From Streptosporangium sandarakinum (GTDB taxonomy: Bacteria > Actinomycetota > Actinomycetes > Streptosporangiales > Streptosporangiaceae): DNA of 64,000 nucleotides. Below the pieces are notes generated by a model. It had not been told where the DNA came from, did not search any database, and saw only the letters and a list, made by a program, of their open reading frames with translations. The DNA lies in NCBI RefSeq assembly GCF_013409935.1, contig NZ_JACCCO010000003.1, positions 186,001 through 250,000 on the forward strand, written 5' to 3'. The position numbers and the translations under genes are program-made. Of this stretch, positions 54,963 through 64,000 are shown piece after piece (within the stretch, counting starts at the first letter, position 1; each line of letters starts with the position of its first letter).

Positions 54963-54976
54963 TGGGAACGCTCCCA
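54963..54976. promoter_or_regulatory. CebR/CelR-type operator of the NRPS operon
   Basis: TGGGAACGCTCCCA, one base different from the perfect palindrome, placed 6 nt after the -10 box. The matching layout on the opposite promoter argues against chance. Confidence 0.8.
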
Positions 54977-55213
54977 CCAATCGCGGCCCGATCGGCCCGC
55001 GGAGTGCCCGGACCGGCACCCGTGCCGCCGAGCGCCCGCACCCCTCGGCGACGGGGACACCCGCGCCGCACCCGTCCTTGCGAACACGTCCCCGGACCGG
55101 GCCGTCCGGTCCGGCGGCCCGTCATGGAAACCGCCCGGAAGGGCGGCTCCTCCCACTCCGCCGCCGGGGAACGCCGCACCGTTCCCCTTCCCCCTTGAGC
55201 ACGGAGGTCTCAG

Positions 55214-58200
55214 GTGACGCACGCCAGTCTCTCGCCGGCCAAACAGGCGCTGCTGGCCCGGCGGCTGGGCGGCCGGGCCGTCGCCGCCGCCGTCCCGCCG
55301 CGCCCGCCGGACACCGTGCCGCCGCTGTCCCCCGCCCAGGAGCGGCTGTGGTTCCTGGAGCAGTACGCCCCGGGCACCGCCGCCTACACCGTGGCGTTCG
55401 CGGCCCGGCTGGAGGGCGAGATCGACGAGGACGCCCTCGCCGGGGCGCTCACCGACGTCGCCGCCCGGCACGAGAGCCTGCGCACCCGGCTGGTCACCAC
55501 CGAGGACGGCGGGCCCGGCGTCGTGATCGACGGGACGCCCGCCGCGGAGCTGACCGTCACCGACGACCTCGCCGCGGTGGACCGGGAGACGGCCCGGCCC
55601 TTCGACCTCGCCCGCGGCCCGCTGCTGCGGGCGCTGCTGGTCCGGCTCGCCCCGCGCAACCACGTGCTGCTGCTCACCATGCACCACGCCGTCACCGACG
55701 GCTGGTCCTGCGACATCGTCATGGAGGAGCTGCTCGCCCTGCACGACGCCCGCCGCCGGGGAGGCGAGAGCGGCCTCGCGCCGGCGCCGCTCCAGTACGG
55801 CGACTACGCCTGCTGGCTGGCGGGCCGGGACCACGACCGCGAGATCGGCTACTGGCGGGAGAAGCTGGCCGGGCTGCCACCGCTGGAACTGCCCGCCGAC
55901 CGGCCCCGGCCCGCCGAGCAGCGCTGGGAGGGCGCCGCCCACGGCCTCGCGCTGGACCCCGAGCTCAGCGAGGCGGTCGCCGAGGTCGGCCGGGCGCGCG
56001 GGGCCACGCCGTACATGACGCTGCTGGCCGCCTTCCAGGTGCTGCTCGGCCGCTACGCCGGGCAGGAGGACTTCGCGGTCGGCTCCCCGGTCTCCGGGCG
56101 GAACCTGCCGGAGCTGGAGCGCGTGGTCGGCGTGTTCGTCAACTCGCTGCCGATGCGCGCCGACCTGGCGGGCGACCCCACGTTCGCCGAACTCCTCGAC
56201 CGGGTCAGGGAGACCGCGCTCGACGCCTACGCCCACCAGGACCTGCCGTTCGACCGGCTGGTCACCGAACTGGCCGTGGAGCGCGACGTCAGCCGCTCAC
56301 CGGTCTTCCAGGTGATGTTCGCGCTGCAGAACTACCGGTCCGCGCCGCTGCGCACCCCCGGGCTGACCATGTCCGCCTTCCCGGTCGAGACCTCGGCCAG
56401 CCGCTTCGACCTGGCGCTGTACCTGTTCGAGACCCCCGAGGGGCTGCGCGGCAACCTCACCTACAGCACCGCCCTGTTCCGCCCCGACACCGTCGAGCGG
56501 ATGGCCGCCTGCTTCGAGACCCTGCTGCGGTCCGCCGCCGCCGATCCGGACACGAGGATCTCCGAGCTGGAGCTGCTCCCGCCGGACGAGCGCCGCCGGG
56601 TCGAGCTGTTCGGCGGCTCGGCCCCCGCCGGGCCCGCCGGGGACGGCCTGCTGCACGAGGCCGTCTCCGCGCAGGCCGGACGCACCCCGGACGCCGTCGC
56701 CGTCGTCGCCGGGGACGTCTCGCTCACCTACGCCGAGCTGGAACGGCGCGCCGGCCACCTGGCCCACGCGCTGCGGCGGCTCGGCGTGGGCCCGGACGAC
56801 CGGGTCGCGATCTGCCTGGAGCAGTCGGCCGACCTCGCGGTCGCGGTGCTCGGCGTGCTGAAGTCCGGGGCCGCCTACCTCCCGCTGGACCCCGAGCACC
56901 CCGCGGAACGGCTCGCCTACGTGCTGTCCGACGCCGGCGCGCGGGCGGTCGTCACCGTGCCGGAGCTGCGCGACCGCCTGCCCGGCGACCTGCCGGCGAT
57001 CGATCCCGCCGACCCCGGCGGACCCGACCCCGGGCCGGTGGACAGCGGTGTCACCCCCGGCGACCTGGCCTACGTCATCTACACCTCCGGCACCACCGGG
57101 CGGCCCAAGGGCGTCGCCGTGCAGCACCGGCAGGTCGCGGTCTACCTCGCCGGGGCGCGGGAGCGGCTGGAGGTGGAGCCGGGCGGGGTGTTCGCGCTGC
57201 TGCAGTCGCTCGCCTTCGACTTCGGCGTGACCGTCTTCTACCTGTGCCTGATGACCGGCGGCACGCTCCACCTCGTCCCGTCCCGTACGGCGGGGCCCGA
57301 GCTGGCCGCCTACCTCCGCGAGCACCGCGTCGGCCACCTGAAGATCACCCCGTCCCACCTGGCGGCGCTGCTGGCCGACACGCCCATGGACGAGCTGCTC
57401 CCCTCCGAGCTGCTGATCCTGGGCGGCGAGGCCGCGCCGCGCGCCTGGGCCGCCGAGCTGGCGGCGGCCGGGCGGTGCCGGGTGGTCAACCACTACGGCC
57501 CCACCGAGGCCACGGTCGGCGTCACCACCCACGCGGTCGAACCGGCCCGCGCCGCCGCGCCCGGCGCCGCCCACGGACCGTCCGCGGACGCCGGCTCCGG
57601 GACGGATGCGGAGGCCGGTACGGCGCTGCCGATCGGCTCGCCGCTGCCCGGGGCACGCGTCCGGGTGCTGGACGCGAACCTGCGGCCCGTCCCGGTCGGC
57701 GTCCCCGGCGAGATCCACCTCGGCGGCGACCGGCTGGCCCGCGGCTACCTGGGACGGCCCGGCCTGACCGCCGACCGGTTCCTGCCCGACCCCGACGGAG
57801 GCCCCGGCGCCCGGATGTACCGGACCGGCGACCTCGGCCGCTGGCTGCCCACCGGCGACCTGGAGTTCCTCGGCCGCCGCGACCTCCAGGTGAAGATCCG
57901 CGGCTACCGGGTGGAGCTGTCGGAGGTGGAGGCGGTGCTCACCGGCTTCCCGGGCGTGGCGCACGCGGTCGTGGAGCTGCGGGGCGGGCGGCTGGTCGCC
58001 TACCTGGTGGCGGAGGTCGCCGGGGGCGCGGGGGCCGCCGGGGACGCGGGGACCGGTGAAGCCGCCGGGGCCGCCGGGACCGCCGATCCGGGCGGAACCG
58101 TGCCCGCCGGGGCGGCGGAGCTGCGCGCGTGGCTGGCCGACCGGCTCCCCGACCCCATGATCCCGGCCCGCTACGTGTGGCTGGACGAGCTGCCGCTGAA

Positions 58201-61033
58201 GTCCCACGGCAAGGTGGACCGGTCGCGGCTGCCCGACCCCGGGGCCGACGCCCCGGCCGCCGGGTTCGTCCCGCCCCGCACCCCGGCGGAGGAGACGGTC
58301 GCCGCGATCTGGGCGGACGTCCTGGAGCTGGAACGGGTCGGCGCGCTCGACGACTTCTTCGACCTGGGCGGCCACTCCCTGCTCGCGATGCGGGTCGTCG
58401 CCCGGTTGCGCCGGGAGGTCCCCGGGCGGCCGGTCACCGTACTGGAGCTGTTCAAGCACCGGACGGTCGCCGACCTGGCCCGGCTGCTGGAGGCCGGCGA
58501 CGACGGGCCGCGCGGCCTGCTGCACCGGCTCACCCCCGCCCGCGCCACGACCGCGACGCTGGTGTGCGTGCCGTTCGGCGGCGGCAGCGCGGTCGTCTAC
58601 CAGCCGCTGGCCGACGCGCTGCCCGGCGACTGGGCGCTGTACTCCGTCGCGGTGCCCGGCCACGAACTGGGCGAGGAGGCCCGCCCCCTCGACGAGGTGG
58701 CACGCGGGTGCGCCGAGGAGATCCTCACCGGGGTCGAAGGCCCGCTGGTGCTCTACGGCCACTGCGGCCTCGGGGTCATGCTCGTCGCCGAGATCGCCCG
58801 CCTCCTCCAGGAGGCCGGCCGTCCCGTCGAGGCGATCTACCTCGGCGGGGTGTTCCCCTTCGCCAGGCCGGGCCGCGGCCTGGACCGGTTCGGCGACCTC
58901 ATGGACCGGCTGACCTCCGACCAGGGCCGGATCAACGCGCTCGCCGCGGCCGGCCTGGACGTCGAGGAGTTCGAGCGCGACCAGCTCAAGCTGATCATCG
59001 CCAACCGCCGCAAGGGCACCCGTACGGCCGAGCGCTACTTCACCCGCCTGTTCGAGGAGGAGCGCGAGCCGCTGGCGGCGCCCGTCATCGCGGTCGTGGG
59101 GGAGCGGGACCCGGCCGCCGAGTTCTACCAGGAGCGCTACCTGGAGTGGCTGCGGCTGTCGGACACGGCCGCCTGCGTGGTGCTCGACGAGGCCGGGCAC
59201 TTCTTCGTCAAGTACCGGGCCGCGGAGCTGGCCGACATCCTCACCGGCACCCACCGGGCCCTGGCCGAGGGGCGGGAGGCGGCGCTGCGCCGTACGGAGG
59301 GGTCCACCTGGTGGCTGGAGGGCTTCCGCGGACCGGCCGCCCCGGCGGAGGAGACCGGGTACGCGGGCGACGGCGGCCTCAGGGACCTCGGCGGGCCCGG
59401 CGGCACGGACGCGGCCGGCGGACCCGGCGCGGCCTCCGGGCGGGGGCCGGGGGACCGCGGGCCCGCGCTGCGCCTCATCCACGGCGAGGGCGCCGGCGCC
59501 ACCGGAGCCGCACAGCGGTCGCCGCGGCCCAGCATGCGGCGGTTCCTGCTGGTCGCGGTCGGGCAGCTCGTGTCGATCACCGGGTCGGCGCTGACCGAGT
59601 TCGCCATCCCGATCTGGATCTACCTCACCACCGGCTCGCTGGCGAAGTTCGCGCTGTTCGCGGTGCTGGGACTGGTGCCCGGCATGCTGGTGGCGCCGCT
59701 CGCCGGGGCCATCGTCGACCGCCACGACCGGCGGAAGGTCATGCTCGGCGGCGACATCGCCGCCGGCGGGACCCAGCTCATCCTGGGCGTCCTGCTGTGG
59801 ACCGGCAACCTGGAGGTCTGGCACATCTACCCGCTGCTGGCCTGCCTGTCGGTCGCGCTGACCTTCCAGCGCTTCGCCTACGGCTCGGCGATCCCGCAGC
59901 TCGTCCCCAAGCGGTTCCTCGGCCACGCCAACGGCGTCGTGCAGATGGCCACCGGCACCGCCCAGCTCGTCGTGCCGCTGATCGCGACCGGCCTGATGGC
60001 GGTCATCGGCCTCGGCGGCATCCTCGCCATCGACGTGGTCAGCTACGTGGTGGCCACGGGCGTCCTGCTGTTCGTCCGGTTCCCCGCGGGCATGCCGTGG
60101 CGCCGCCGCGAGAGCGTCATGGCCGAGATGGCGAACGGCGTCCGCCACTCGTGGGGCAACCCGGGCTTCCGCGGCATGCTGCTGTTCTTCGCGGTGCTCA
60201 ACGTCTTCCTGTCGCCGCTGTTCCTGATGATCTCCCCGCTGGTGCTGTCGTTCGCCGGGCTCGACGACGTCGGCCGGGTCTCGTTCTTCGGCGGCCTCGG
60301 GGTCTTCCTCGGCGGGTTCGCGATGACCGCCTGGGGCGGCCCGCGCCGCCGGCGGCTGCGCGGTGTGCTGCTGGCCACGCTCGCCCTGTCGGTGTTCTGT
60401 GTGCTCACCGGCCTGCGGGCGAGCCTGCCGTTGATCGCGGCCGGCGCGTTCGGCATGTCGCTCTGCCTGACCCTGCTCAACGGCGTCTACGCCACGATCA
60501 TCCAGGTCAAGGTGCCCCAGCGGTTCCACGGCCGGGTCATCGCGCTCAACACCCTCGTCGCCTGGTCCACGCTGCCCATCGGTTTCGGCCTCGTCGCGCC
60601 GTACGCCGGGCAGGTGTTCGAGCCGCTGCTGGCGCCCGGCGGGCCGCTCGCGGGCACCGTCGGCGCGCTGATCGGCACCGGCGAGGGCCGCGGCATCGGG
60701 TTCATGTACGCCTGCTTCGGCCTCGCCATCGCGGCCGTCGCGCTGACCGCGATGCGGGTGCGGGTGCTGGCGCGGTTCGACACCGACGTGCCGGACGCGC
60801 TCCCCGACGACCTGGTCGGGTTTGAGGCGGTGCGGAGCCGTGCCCGCGCCGCCGGAAACACCGCCGGAAGCGCGGCCGGAAGCGCGGCCGGGACGGACCC
60901 CGGCGCGGGCTCCGGTACGGCCACCGGTACGGGTTCCGTGCCGGACGCCGAGAGGGACACCGTGGACGCCGCGGACGCCGCCGCGTCGGACACCGAGAAG
61001 ACGGAGAAGAAGGAAGAAGAGGTCATCGCATGA
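55214..61033 (+). CDS. NRPS (C-A-T-TE) fused to an MFS transporter
   Basis: The 1939-aa protein starts at GTG 55214 (GGAGG 7 nt upstream). Order: condensation domain (about 35-455, HHAVTDG 157-163), adenylation domain (about 470-1010, A3 [14 protein letters not shown] motif, K1000 near the end), carrier domain (S1055 in DLGGHSLL), alpha/beta thioesterase (about 1110-1370, GHCGLG with C1184 where Ser is usual, His in DEAGHFF), linker, MFS domain (about 1441-1850, ten to twelve helices) and an Ala/Gly/Thr-rich tail. Specificity-pocket residues read D-F-T-K-I-G-H-V-G-K, close to the Asp code D-L-T-K-V-G-H-I-G-K. It would condense, release and possibly export the product. ATGA overlap with mbtH. 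Confidence 0.92.
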   Translation: MTHASLSPAKQALLARRLGGRAVAAAVPPRPPDTVPPLSPAQERLWFLEQYAPGTAAYTVAFAARLEGEIDEDALAGALTDVAARHESLRTRLVTTEDGGPGVVIDGTPAAELTVTDDLAAVDRETARPFDLARGPLLRALLVRLAPRNHVLLLTMHHAVTDGWSCDIVMEELLALHDARRRGGESGLAPAPLQYGDYACWLAGRDHDREIGYWREKLAGLPPLELPADRPRPAEQRWEGAAHGLALDPELSEAVAEVGRARGATPYMTLLAAFQVLLGRYAGQEDFAVGSPVSGRNLPELERVVGVFVNSLPMRADLAGDPTFAELLDRVRETALDAYAHQDLPFDRLVTELAVERDVSRSPVFQVMFALQNYRSAPLRTPGLTMSAFPVETSASRFDLALYLFETPEGLRGNLTYSTALFRPDTVERMAACFETLLRSAAADPDTRISELELLPPDERRRVELFGGSAPAGPAGDGLLHEAVSAQAGRTPDAVAVVAGDVSLTYAELERRAGHLAHALRRLGVGPDDRVAICLEQSADLAVAVLGVLKSGAAYLPLDPEHPAERLAYVLSDAGARAVVTVPELRDRLPGDLPAIDPADPGGPDPGPVDSGVTPGDLAYVIYTSGTTGRPKGVAVQHRQVAVYLAGARERLEVEPGGVFALLQSLAFDFGVTVFYLCLMTGGTLHLVPSRTAGPELAAYLREHRVGHLKITPSHLAALLADTPMDELLPSELLILGGEAAPRAWAAELAAAGRCRVVNHYGPTEATVGVTTHAVEPARAAAPGAAHGPSADAGSGTDAEAGTALPIGSPLPGARVRVLDANLRPVPVGVPGEIHLGGDRLARGYLGRPGLTADRFLPDPDGGPGARMYRTGDLGRWLPTGDLEFLGRRDLQVKIRGYRVELSEVEAVLTGFPGVAHAVVELRGGRLVAYLVAEVAGGAGAAGDAGTGEAAGAAGTADPGGTVPAGAAELRAWLADRLPDPMIPARYVWLDELPLKSHGKVDRSRLPDPGADAPAAGFVPPRTPAEETVAAIWADVLELERVGALDDFFDLGGHSLLAMRVVARLRREVPGRPVTVLELFKHRTVADLARLLEAGDDGPRGLLHRLTPARATTATLVCVPFGGGSAVVYQPLADALPGDWALYSVAVPGHELGEEARPLDEVARGCAEEILTGVEGPLVLYGHCGLGVMLVAEIARLLQEAGRPVEAIYLGGVFPFARPGRGLDRFGDLMDRLTSDQGRINALAAAGLDVEEFERDQLKLIIANRRKGTRTAERYFTRLFEEEREPLAAPVIAVVGERDPAAEFYQERYLEWLRLSDTAACVVLDEAGHFFVKYRAAELADILTGTHRALAEGREAALRRTEGSTWWLEGFRGPAAPAEETGYAGDGGLRDLGGPGGTDAAGGPGAASGRGPGDRGPALRLIHGEGAGATGAAQRSPRPSMRRFLLVAVGQLVSITGSALTEFAIPIWIYLTTGSLAKFALFAVLGLVPGMLVAPLAGAIVDRHDRRKVMLGGDIAAGGTQLILGVLLWTGNLEVWHIYPLLACLSVALTFQRFAYGSAIPQLVPKRFLGHANGVVQMATGTAQLVVPLIATGLMAVIGLGGILAIDVVSYVVATGVLLFVRFPAGMPWRRRESVMAEMANGVRHSWGNPGFRGMLLFFAVLNVFLSPLFLMISPLVLSFAGLDDVGRVSFFGGLGVFLGGFAMTAWGGPRRRRLRGVLLATLALSVFCVLTGLRASLPLIAAGAFGMSLCLTLLNGVYATIIQVKVPQRFHGRVIALNTLVAWSTLPIGFGLVAPYAGQVFEPLLAPGGPLAGTVGALIGTGEGRGIGFMYACFGLAIAAVALTAMRVRVLARFDTDVPDALPDDLVGFEAVRSRARAAGNTAGSAAGSAAGTDPGAGSGTATGTGSVPDAERDTVDAADAAASDTEKTEKKEEEVIA

Positions 61034-61209
61034 GTTTCCTCGTGGTGCTGAACGATGAGGAGCAGTACTCCGTCTGGCCCGCCGGCCGGGAGCTGCCCGA
61101 CGGCTGGCGGGCCGAGGGGTTCGAGGGGCCCAGGGAGGACTGCCTCGCCCACATCGAGAAGGTGTGGACGGACATGCGCCCGCTCAGCCTCCGGCGGGCA
61201 CGGGCATGA
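61030..61209 (+). CDS. MbtH-like protein
   Basis: A 59-aa protein whose ATG overlaps the NRPS stop (ATGA). It has the full MbtH signature: [15 protein letters not shown], then [18 protein letters not shown] with the conserved Trp residues. MbtH proteins bind adenylation domains and are needed for their solubility or activity; the adjacent NRPS A domain is the evident partner. It is shorter than usual at the C-terminus by a few residues. Confidence 0.93.
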   Translation: MSFLVVLNDEEQYSVWPAGRELPDGWRAEGFEGPREDCLAHIEKVWTDMRPLSLRRARA

Positions 61210-61598
61210 CCGCCCGGGACACCGCCGCCGGGGACGCGGGGGACCTCGCGGACGCCGGCGCGGCGGGGGAGACGGGACACGCCGACGGCCTCGCGGGCAC
61301 CGGCGCCGCCGGGGATGCCGGTGGGACCGGGGACCCCGCGGACGCCGGGCTCGCCGCCCGGCTGGCCCGGATGATCTCCGACGCCTGCGACGGCCGGGTC
61401 ACGCCCGCGGAGGTCCTCACCGCCGGCGCGTCCCCCGGCGCCTCCCTGTCCGCGCTCGGCGTCACCTCGCTCGCGCTGCTGCGCCTCATCGACGCGGTGG
61501 AGGAGGAGTTCGACGTCGTCCTCGACCTCGGCGGCGGCGCCGCCCACCTCGACAGCTTCCCGCTGCTGGTCGGCCACGTGGCCGAGGGGACGCGGTGA
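61206..61598 (+). CDS. Free-standing acyl/peptidyl carrier protein
   Basis: The 130-aa product starts at ATG 61206, overlapping the mbtH stop. The first 50 residues are low-complexity Ala/Gly/Asp repeats (for example [15 protein letters not shown]). The carrier domain (about 55-130) shows [20 protein letters not shown], in which the Ser of TSL is the phosphopantetheine site (DSL in most families). The domain is likely loaded by the next gene, an AMP-dependent ligase, and then serves as donor to a stand-alone condensation domain. Confidence 0.82.
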   Translation: MTARDTAAGDAGDLADAGAAGETGHADGLAGTGAAGDAGGTGDPADAGLAARLARMISDACDGRVTPAEVLTAGASPGASLSALGVTSLALLRLIDAVEEEFDVVLDLGGGAAHLDSFPLLVGHVAEGTR

Positions 61599-63127
61599 GA
61601 GCGGCGGGCACGGCGGGCGCGCCGGCCGTACCGGCCCCGGGGACGGTGCCGGAGATGCTGCGCCTGCGCGCGGCCCAGGACCCGGACCGGGAGGCGCTGG
61701 TCGTCGAGGGCGGCGGGTCGATGACGTTCGCCGAGTGGGACCGACGCGCGGACGCCGTCGCGCACGGCCTCCTCGACCGGGGGGTACGGCACGGCGACCG
61801 GGTCGGGCTGCTGTTCGGCGGCTGGGACTGGGTGGACTTCGCCGTCGCCTACTGCGCGGTCCAGCGGGCCGGGGCGGTCGCCGTCCCGCTGTCGGAACGC
61901 CTCGCGCCCGCCGAGGTCCGGCACATGCTCGGGCACTGCGCGGCCTCGGCCGTCGTGACCGGCCGCGACCTCACGCCGCCGCCGGGCGACCACCGCGTCC
62001 TCCGGCCGGCGGAGCTGGAGGGGGACGCGACCGGGCCGGTGGACGTGGAGGTCGGGCCGCGGGACCTCGCCCAGATCCTCTACACCTCCGGCACCACCGG
62101 CCTGCCCAAGGGTGTGGCCGCCAGCCACGCCAACCTGGCCCACGGCTGCGAGACCCGGCCCAACCGCCGCAGGTTCGGGCACTCGCGCCACCTGCTGCAC
62201 GCCTTCCCGATCGGCACCAACGCCGGGCAGACCATGCTGCTCAACGCCCTCGACGCCCGCCCGGCGGTGCTGACCCTCGGCCGGTTCACCCCGGGCCGGT
62301 TCACCCGGCTGATCGAGACCCACCGGGTCGGCACCGTGTTCGTCGTCCCGGCGATGGCGATCGAGCTGCTCAACACCGGCCTGCACACCCGCCGCGACCT
62401 GTCGAGCGTCGTGCTGCTGGGGTCGGCCGCCTCGGCCCTGCCCCCGGCGGTGGCGGCGCGGCTGGCGGAGGCGTTCCCCAACGCCACGATCACGAACTAC
62501 TACACCTCCACCGAGGCCGCGCCCGCCCAGACCATCATGATCTACGACCCGTCCCGGCCCGGGGCGCTGGGCAGGCCCGCGTTCGGTGGCTCGCTGCGGA
62601 TCGCCGGCCCGGACGGCGAGCCGCTGCCGCCGGGGGAGGCCGGCGAGGTCTGGATGCGCTCGCCCACCGCGCCCCGCTCCTACTACCGCGACGAGCGGGC
62701 CGACGCCGAGGCGTTCCGCGACGGCTGGGTGCGGATGGGCGACCTCGGCCGCCTCGACGCCGACGGCTACCTCCACCTCCTGGACCGGGAGAGCGACGTG
62801 GTCAAGTCGGGCGCGTTCAAGGTCTCGACCCTCCAGGTGGAGGCCGCGCTCTACGAGCACCCGGACGTCGCGGAGGCCGCGGTGGTCGGCCTGCCGCACC
62901 CGGTGCTCGGCACCGCGATCGCCGCGGCCGTCGTCCCGCGCTCCGGCGGGCTCACCGGCAGCGGGCTGCGCTCCTTCCTGACGGAACGCCTGGCCGGGCA
63001 CGAGATCCCCGAACGGGTGCTCGTCGTCGACACCCTGCCCAGGAACCAGTCAGGAAAAGTCATCAAAAGGGAGTTGCGGGGGCTGTTCGACGCCGCCGCG
63101 ACCGCTCGCACGGAAGGCAAGACATGA
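61595..63127 (+). CDS. AMP-dependent acyl ligase (adenylate-forming enzyme)
   Basis: The 510-aa enzyme starts at GTG 61595 (GTGA overlap with the carrier gene). It has the ANL-superfamily motifs YTSGTTGLPKG (from Y163), NYYTSTEAAP, MGDLGRLDADGYLHLLDR and the C-terminal Lys in NQSGKVIKREL. It lacks its own carrier domain. Its sequence is closer to acyl-CoA/acyl-ACP ligases than to NRPS A domains, so it likely activates a carboxylic acid starter and loads the adjacent carrier protein. The substrate is not predictable by eye. Confidence 0.87.
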   Translation: MRAAGTAGAPAVPAPGTVPEMLRLRAAQDPDREALVVEGGGSMTFAEWDRRADAVAHGLLDRGVRHGDRVGLLFGGWDWVDFAVAYCAVQRAGAVAVPLSERLAPAEVRHMLGHCAASAVVTGRDLTPPPGDHRVLRPAELEGDATGPVDVEVGPRDLAQILYTSGTTGLPKGVAASHANLAHGCETRPNRRRFGHSRHLLHAFPIGTNAGQTMLLNALDARPAVLTLGRFTPGRFTRLIETHRVGTVFVVPAMAIELLNTGLHTRRDLSSVVLLGSAASALPPAVAARLAEAFPNATITNYYTSTEAAPAQTIMIYDPSRPGALGRPAFGGSLRIAGPDGEPLPPGEAGEVWMRSPTAPRSYYRDERADAEAFRDGWVRMGDLGRLDADGYLHLLDRESDVVKSGAFKVSTLQVEAALYEHPDVAEAAVVGLPHPVLGTAIAAAVVPRSGGLTGSGLRSFLTERLAGHEIPERVLVVDTLPRNQSGKVIKRELRGLFDAAATARTEGKT

Positions 63128-64000
63128 CGGCACCCCTGGTCGACGAATGGGACCGGGCGTCCCTGGCACAGCACGGCATGTGGGTCACCGAGCGCGCGGG
63201 CGCCGGCGGCCGGGTCTACGCCATGCCCCTCGCCGTCCGGCTGGACGGGCCGCTGGACGTGGACGCGATGCTCGCCGCCTGCGCCGCGGTCGCCGCCCGC
63301 CACCCCGTGCTGGCCGCGGCCATGACCGAGCGGGACGGGCTGCTGCGCCTGCTCCCCGGCCGGACGCCCCCGCCGGCCCGCTTCACGGACCTGACCGGCG
63401 GCGCCGGGACCGCCGAGACCACCAGGACCGCCGAGACCACCGGGACCATCAGGACCACTGAGACCGCCGACGCCGCCGAGGCCGCCGCGGCGGAGCTGGT
63501 CGAGGCCGAGATCGCCCGGCCCTTCGACCTGGAGGCCGGCCCGCCGGCCCGGTTCACCCTGGCCCGGCTCGCGCCCGAACGGCACCTGCTGCTGCTCGTC
63601 GCCCACCACGCCGTCTTCGACGGCATGTCCAAGGACGTCGTGCTGGCCGACCTGGCCGCCGCCTACGGCGGGCGCGCCCTCGCGCCCCTGGCGGTGCCGT
63701 ACGGCGAGGCCGCCCGCGCCGAGCAGGACCGGGTGGACGCCGGGCTCGCCGCGGCCGCGGAGTTCTGGCGGGAACGGTGGCACGATGACCGGGAGGTCCT
63801 GTTGCCCGGCCTGGTGGCCCCGTCGCTGCGCGCCGCCCCCGGTGAGACGGCCGGCCTCGACGCCGCCGCGCTCGGCTCCGGCCTCGCCGCCGTCGCCGAG
63901 GGGCTGGGCGTCACCCGCTTCGAGGCGCTGATGACCGCCCTGCACGTGCTGCTGCACGCCTACGGCAACAAGCGGGTCGCGGTCGCGGCGGACCTGTCCA
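63124..64000 (+). CDS. Stand-alone condensation domain protein, 5' part (runs off window)
   Basis: The ATG 63124 overlaps the ligase stop (ATGA). The visible 292 residues form the N-terminal half of an NRPS condensation domain with HHAVFDG (161-167) intact. A Thr/Ala/Glu low-complexity insert (about 100-120, TAETTRTAETTG) sits before the active site. It probably joins the starter on the free carrier protein to an amino acid or to the product of the main NRPS. The gene and probably the cluster continue past the window. Confidence 0.88.
   Translation, partial: MTAPLVDEWDRASLAQHGMWVTERAGAGGRVYAMPLAVRLDGPLDVDAMLAACAAVAARHPVLAAAMTERDGLLRLLPGRTPPPARFTDLTGGAGTAETTRTAETTGTIRTTETADAAEAAAAELVEAEIARPFDLEAGPPARFTLARLAPERHLLLLVAHHAVFDGMSKDVVLADLAAAYGGRALAPLAVPYGEAARAEQDRVDAGLAAAAEFWRERWHDDREVLLPGLVAPSLRAAPGETAGLDAAALGSGLAAVAEGLGVTRFEALMTALHVLLHAYGNKRVAVAADLS

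Noticed and set aside
56297..60529. A 1410-codon minus-strand frame opposite the NRPS gene
   Set aside because: Stops are rare in antisense frames at this GC content; the translated text is low-complexity and the plus strand has full domain evidence.

Overview
The window is about 72 percent GC, with overlapping ATGA and GTGA gene junctions, frequent GTG starts and genes typical of a filamentous actinomycete. A gas-vesicle operon of Streptomyces type, a GH6 cellulase, an orphan terpene synthase, LAL and STAND regulators and an NRPS cluster together suggest a soil member of the Streptosporangiales or a close relative. No rRNA or tRNA gene is visible, so this placement is inferred from gene content only.

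Positions 1-12.6 kb hold the 3' end of an ABC-F gene, a small secreted protein, polyphosphate glucokinase, a secreted modular GH6 exocellulase behind a perfect TGGGAGCGCTCCCA operator (the CebR/CelR cellulose-utilisation box), the large DEAH helicase HrpA, a Uma2 nuclease-like protein, a Nudix hydrolase, a HAD phosphatase and a gamma-glutamyltransferase. Positions 12.9-32.2 kb hold secreted proteases (an M4-M28-P-domain fusion and an M6 protease), an LAL regulator, an ANTAR-PAS-PP2C phosphatase, membrane proteins, a tyrosine phosphatase, an oxidoreductase/PAC2 pair, an ankyrin protein, a terpene synthase and a STAND ATPase.

Positions 33.1-39.5 kb are a complete-looking gas-vesicle operon on the minus strand, read in the order Glu-rich protein, SRPBCC protein, gvpA, F, G, O, J, L, S, K. 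A sigma-B-like promoter lies at its head. Positions 39.6-48.5 kb hold an ABC permease coupled to an unusual hydrolase-ABC ATPase fusion, a divergent NmrA-like/Rrf2 pair, small leaderless genes, a polytopic membrane protein and a copC-copD pair. Positions 48.5-51.4 kb are eroded: an S8 protease remnant, a chitinase C-terminus cut off and also frameshifted, and a solo tnpB element of the IS200/IS605 group.

Positions 51.4-64 kb are the most interesting part. Two divergent operons share one control region. Leftward lie E1-alpha, E1-beta and E2 subunits of a 2-oxo-acid-dehydrogenase-like complex. Rightward lie a C-A-T-TE NRPS fused to an MFS exporter, an MbtH protein, a free-standing carrier protein, an AMP-dependent ligase and a stand-alone condensation domain that runs off the window. 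Each promoter carries a CebR-type 14-bp operator at its presumed transcription start, one perfect and one with a single change. The sequence therefore suggests a peptide natural-product cluster wired to cellulose or cello-oligosaccharide sensing, in the same regulon as the GH6 cellulase about 52 kb away. The presumed LacI-family regulator is not in the window.
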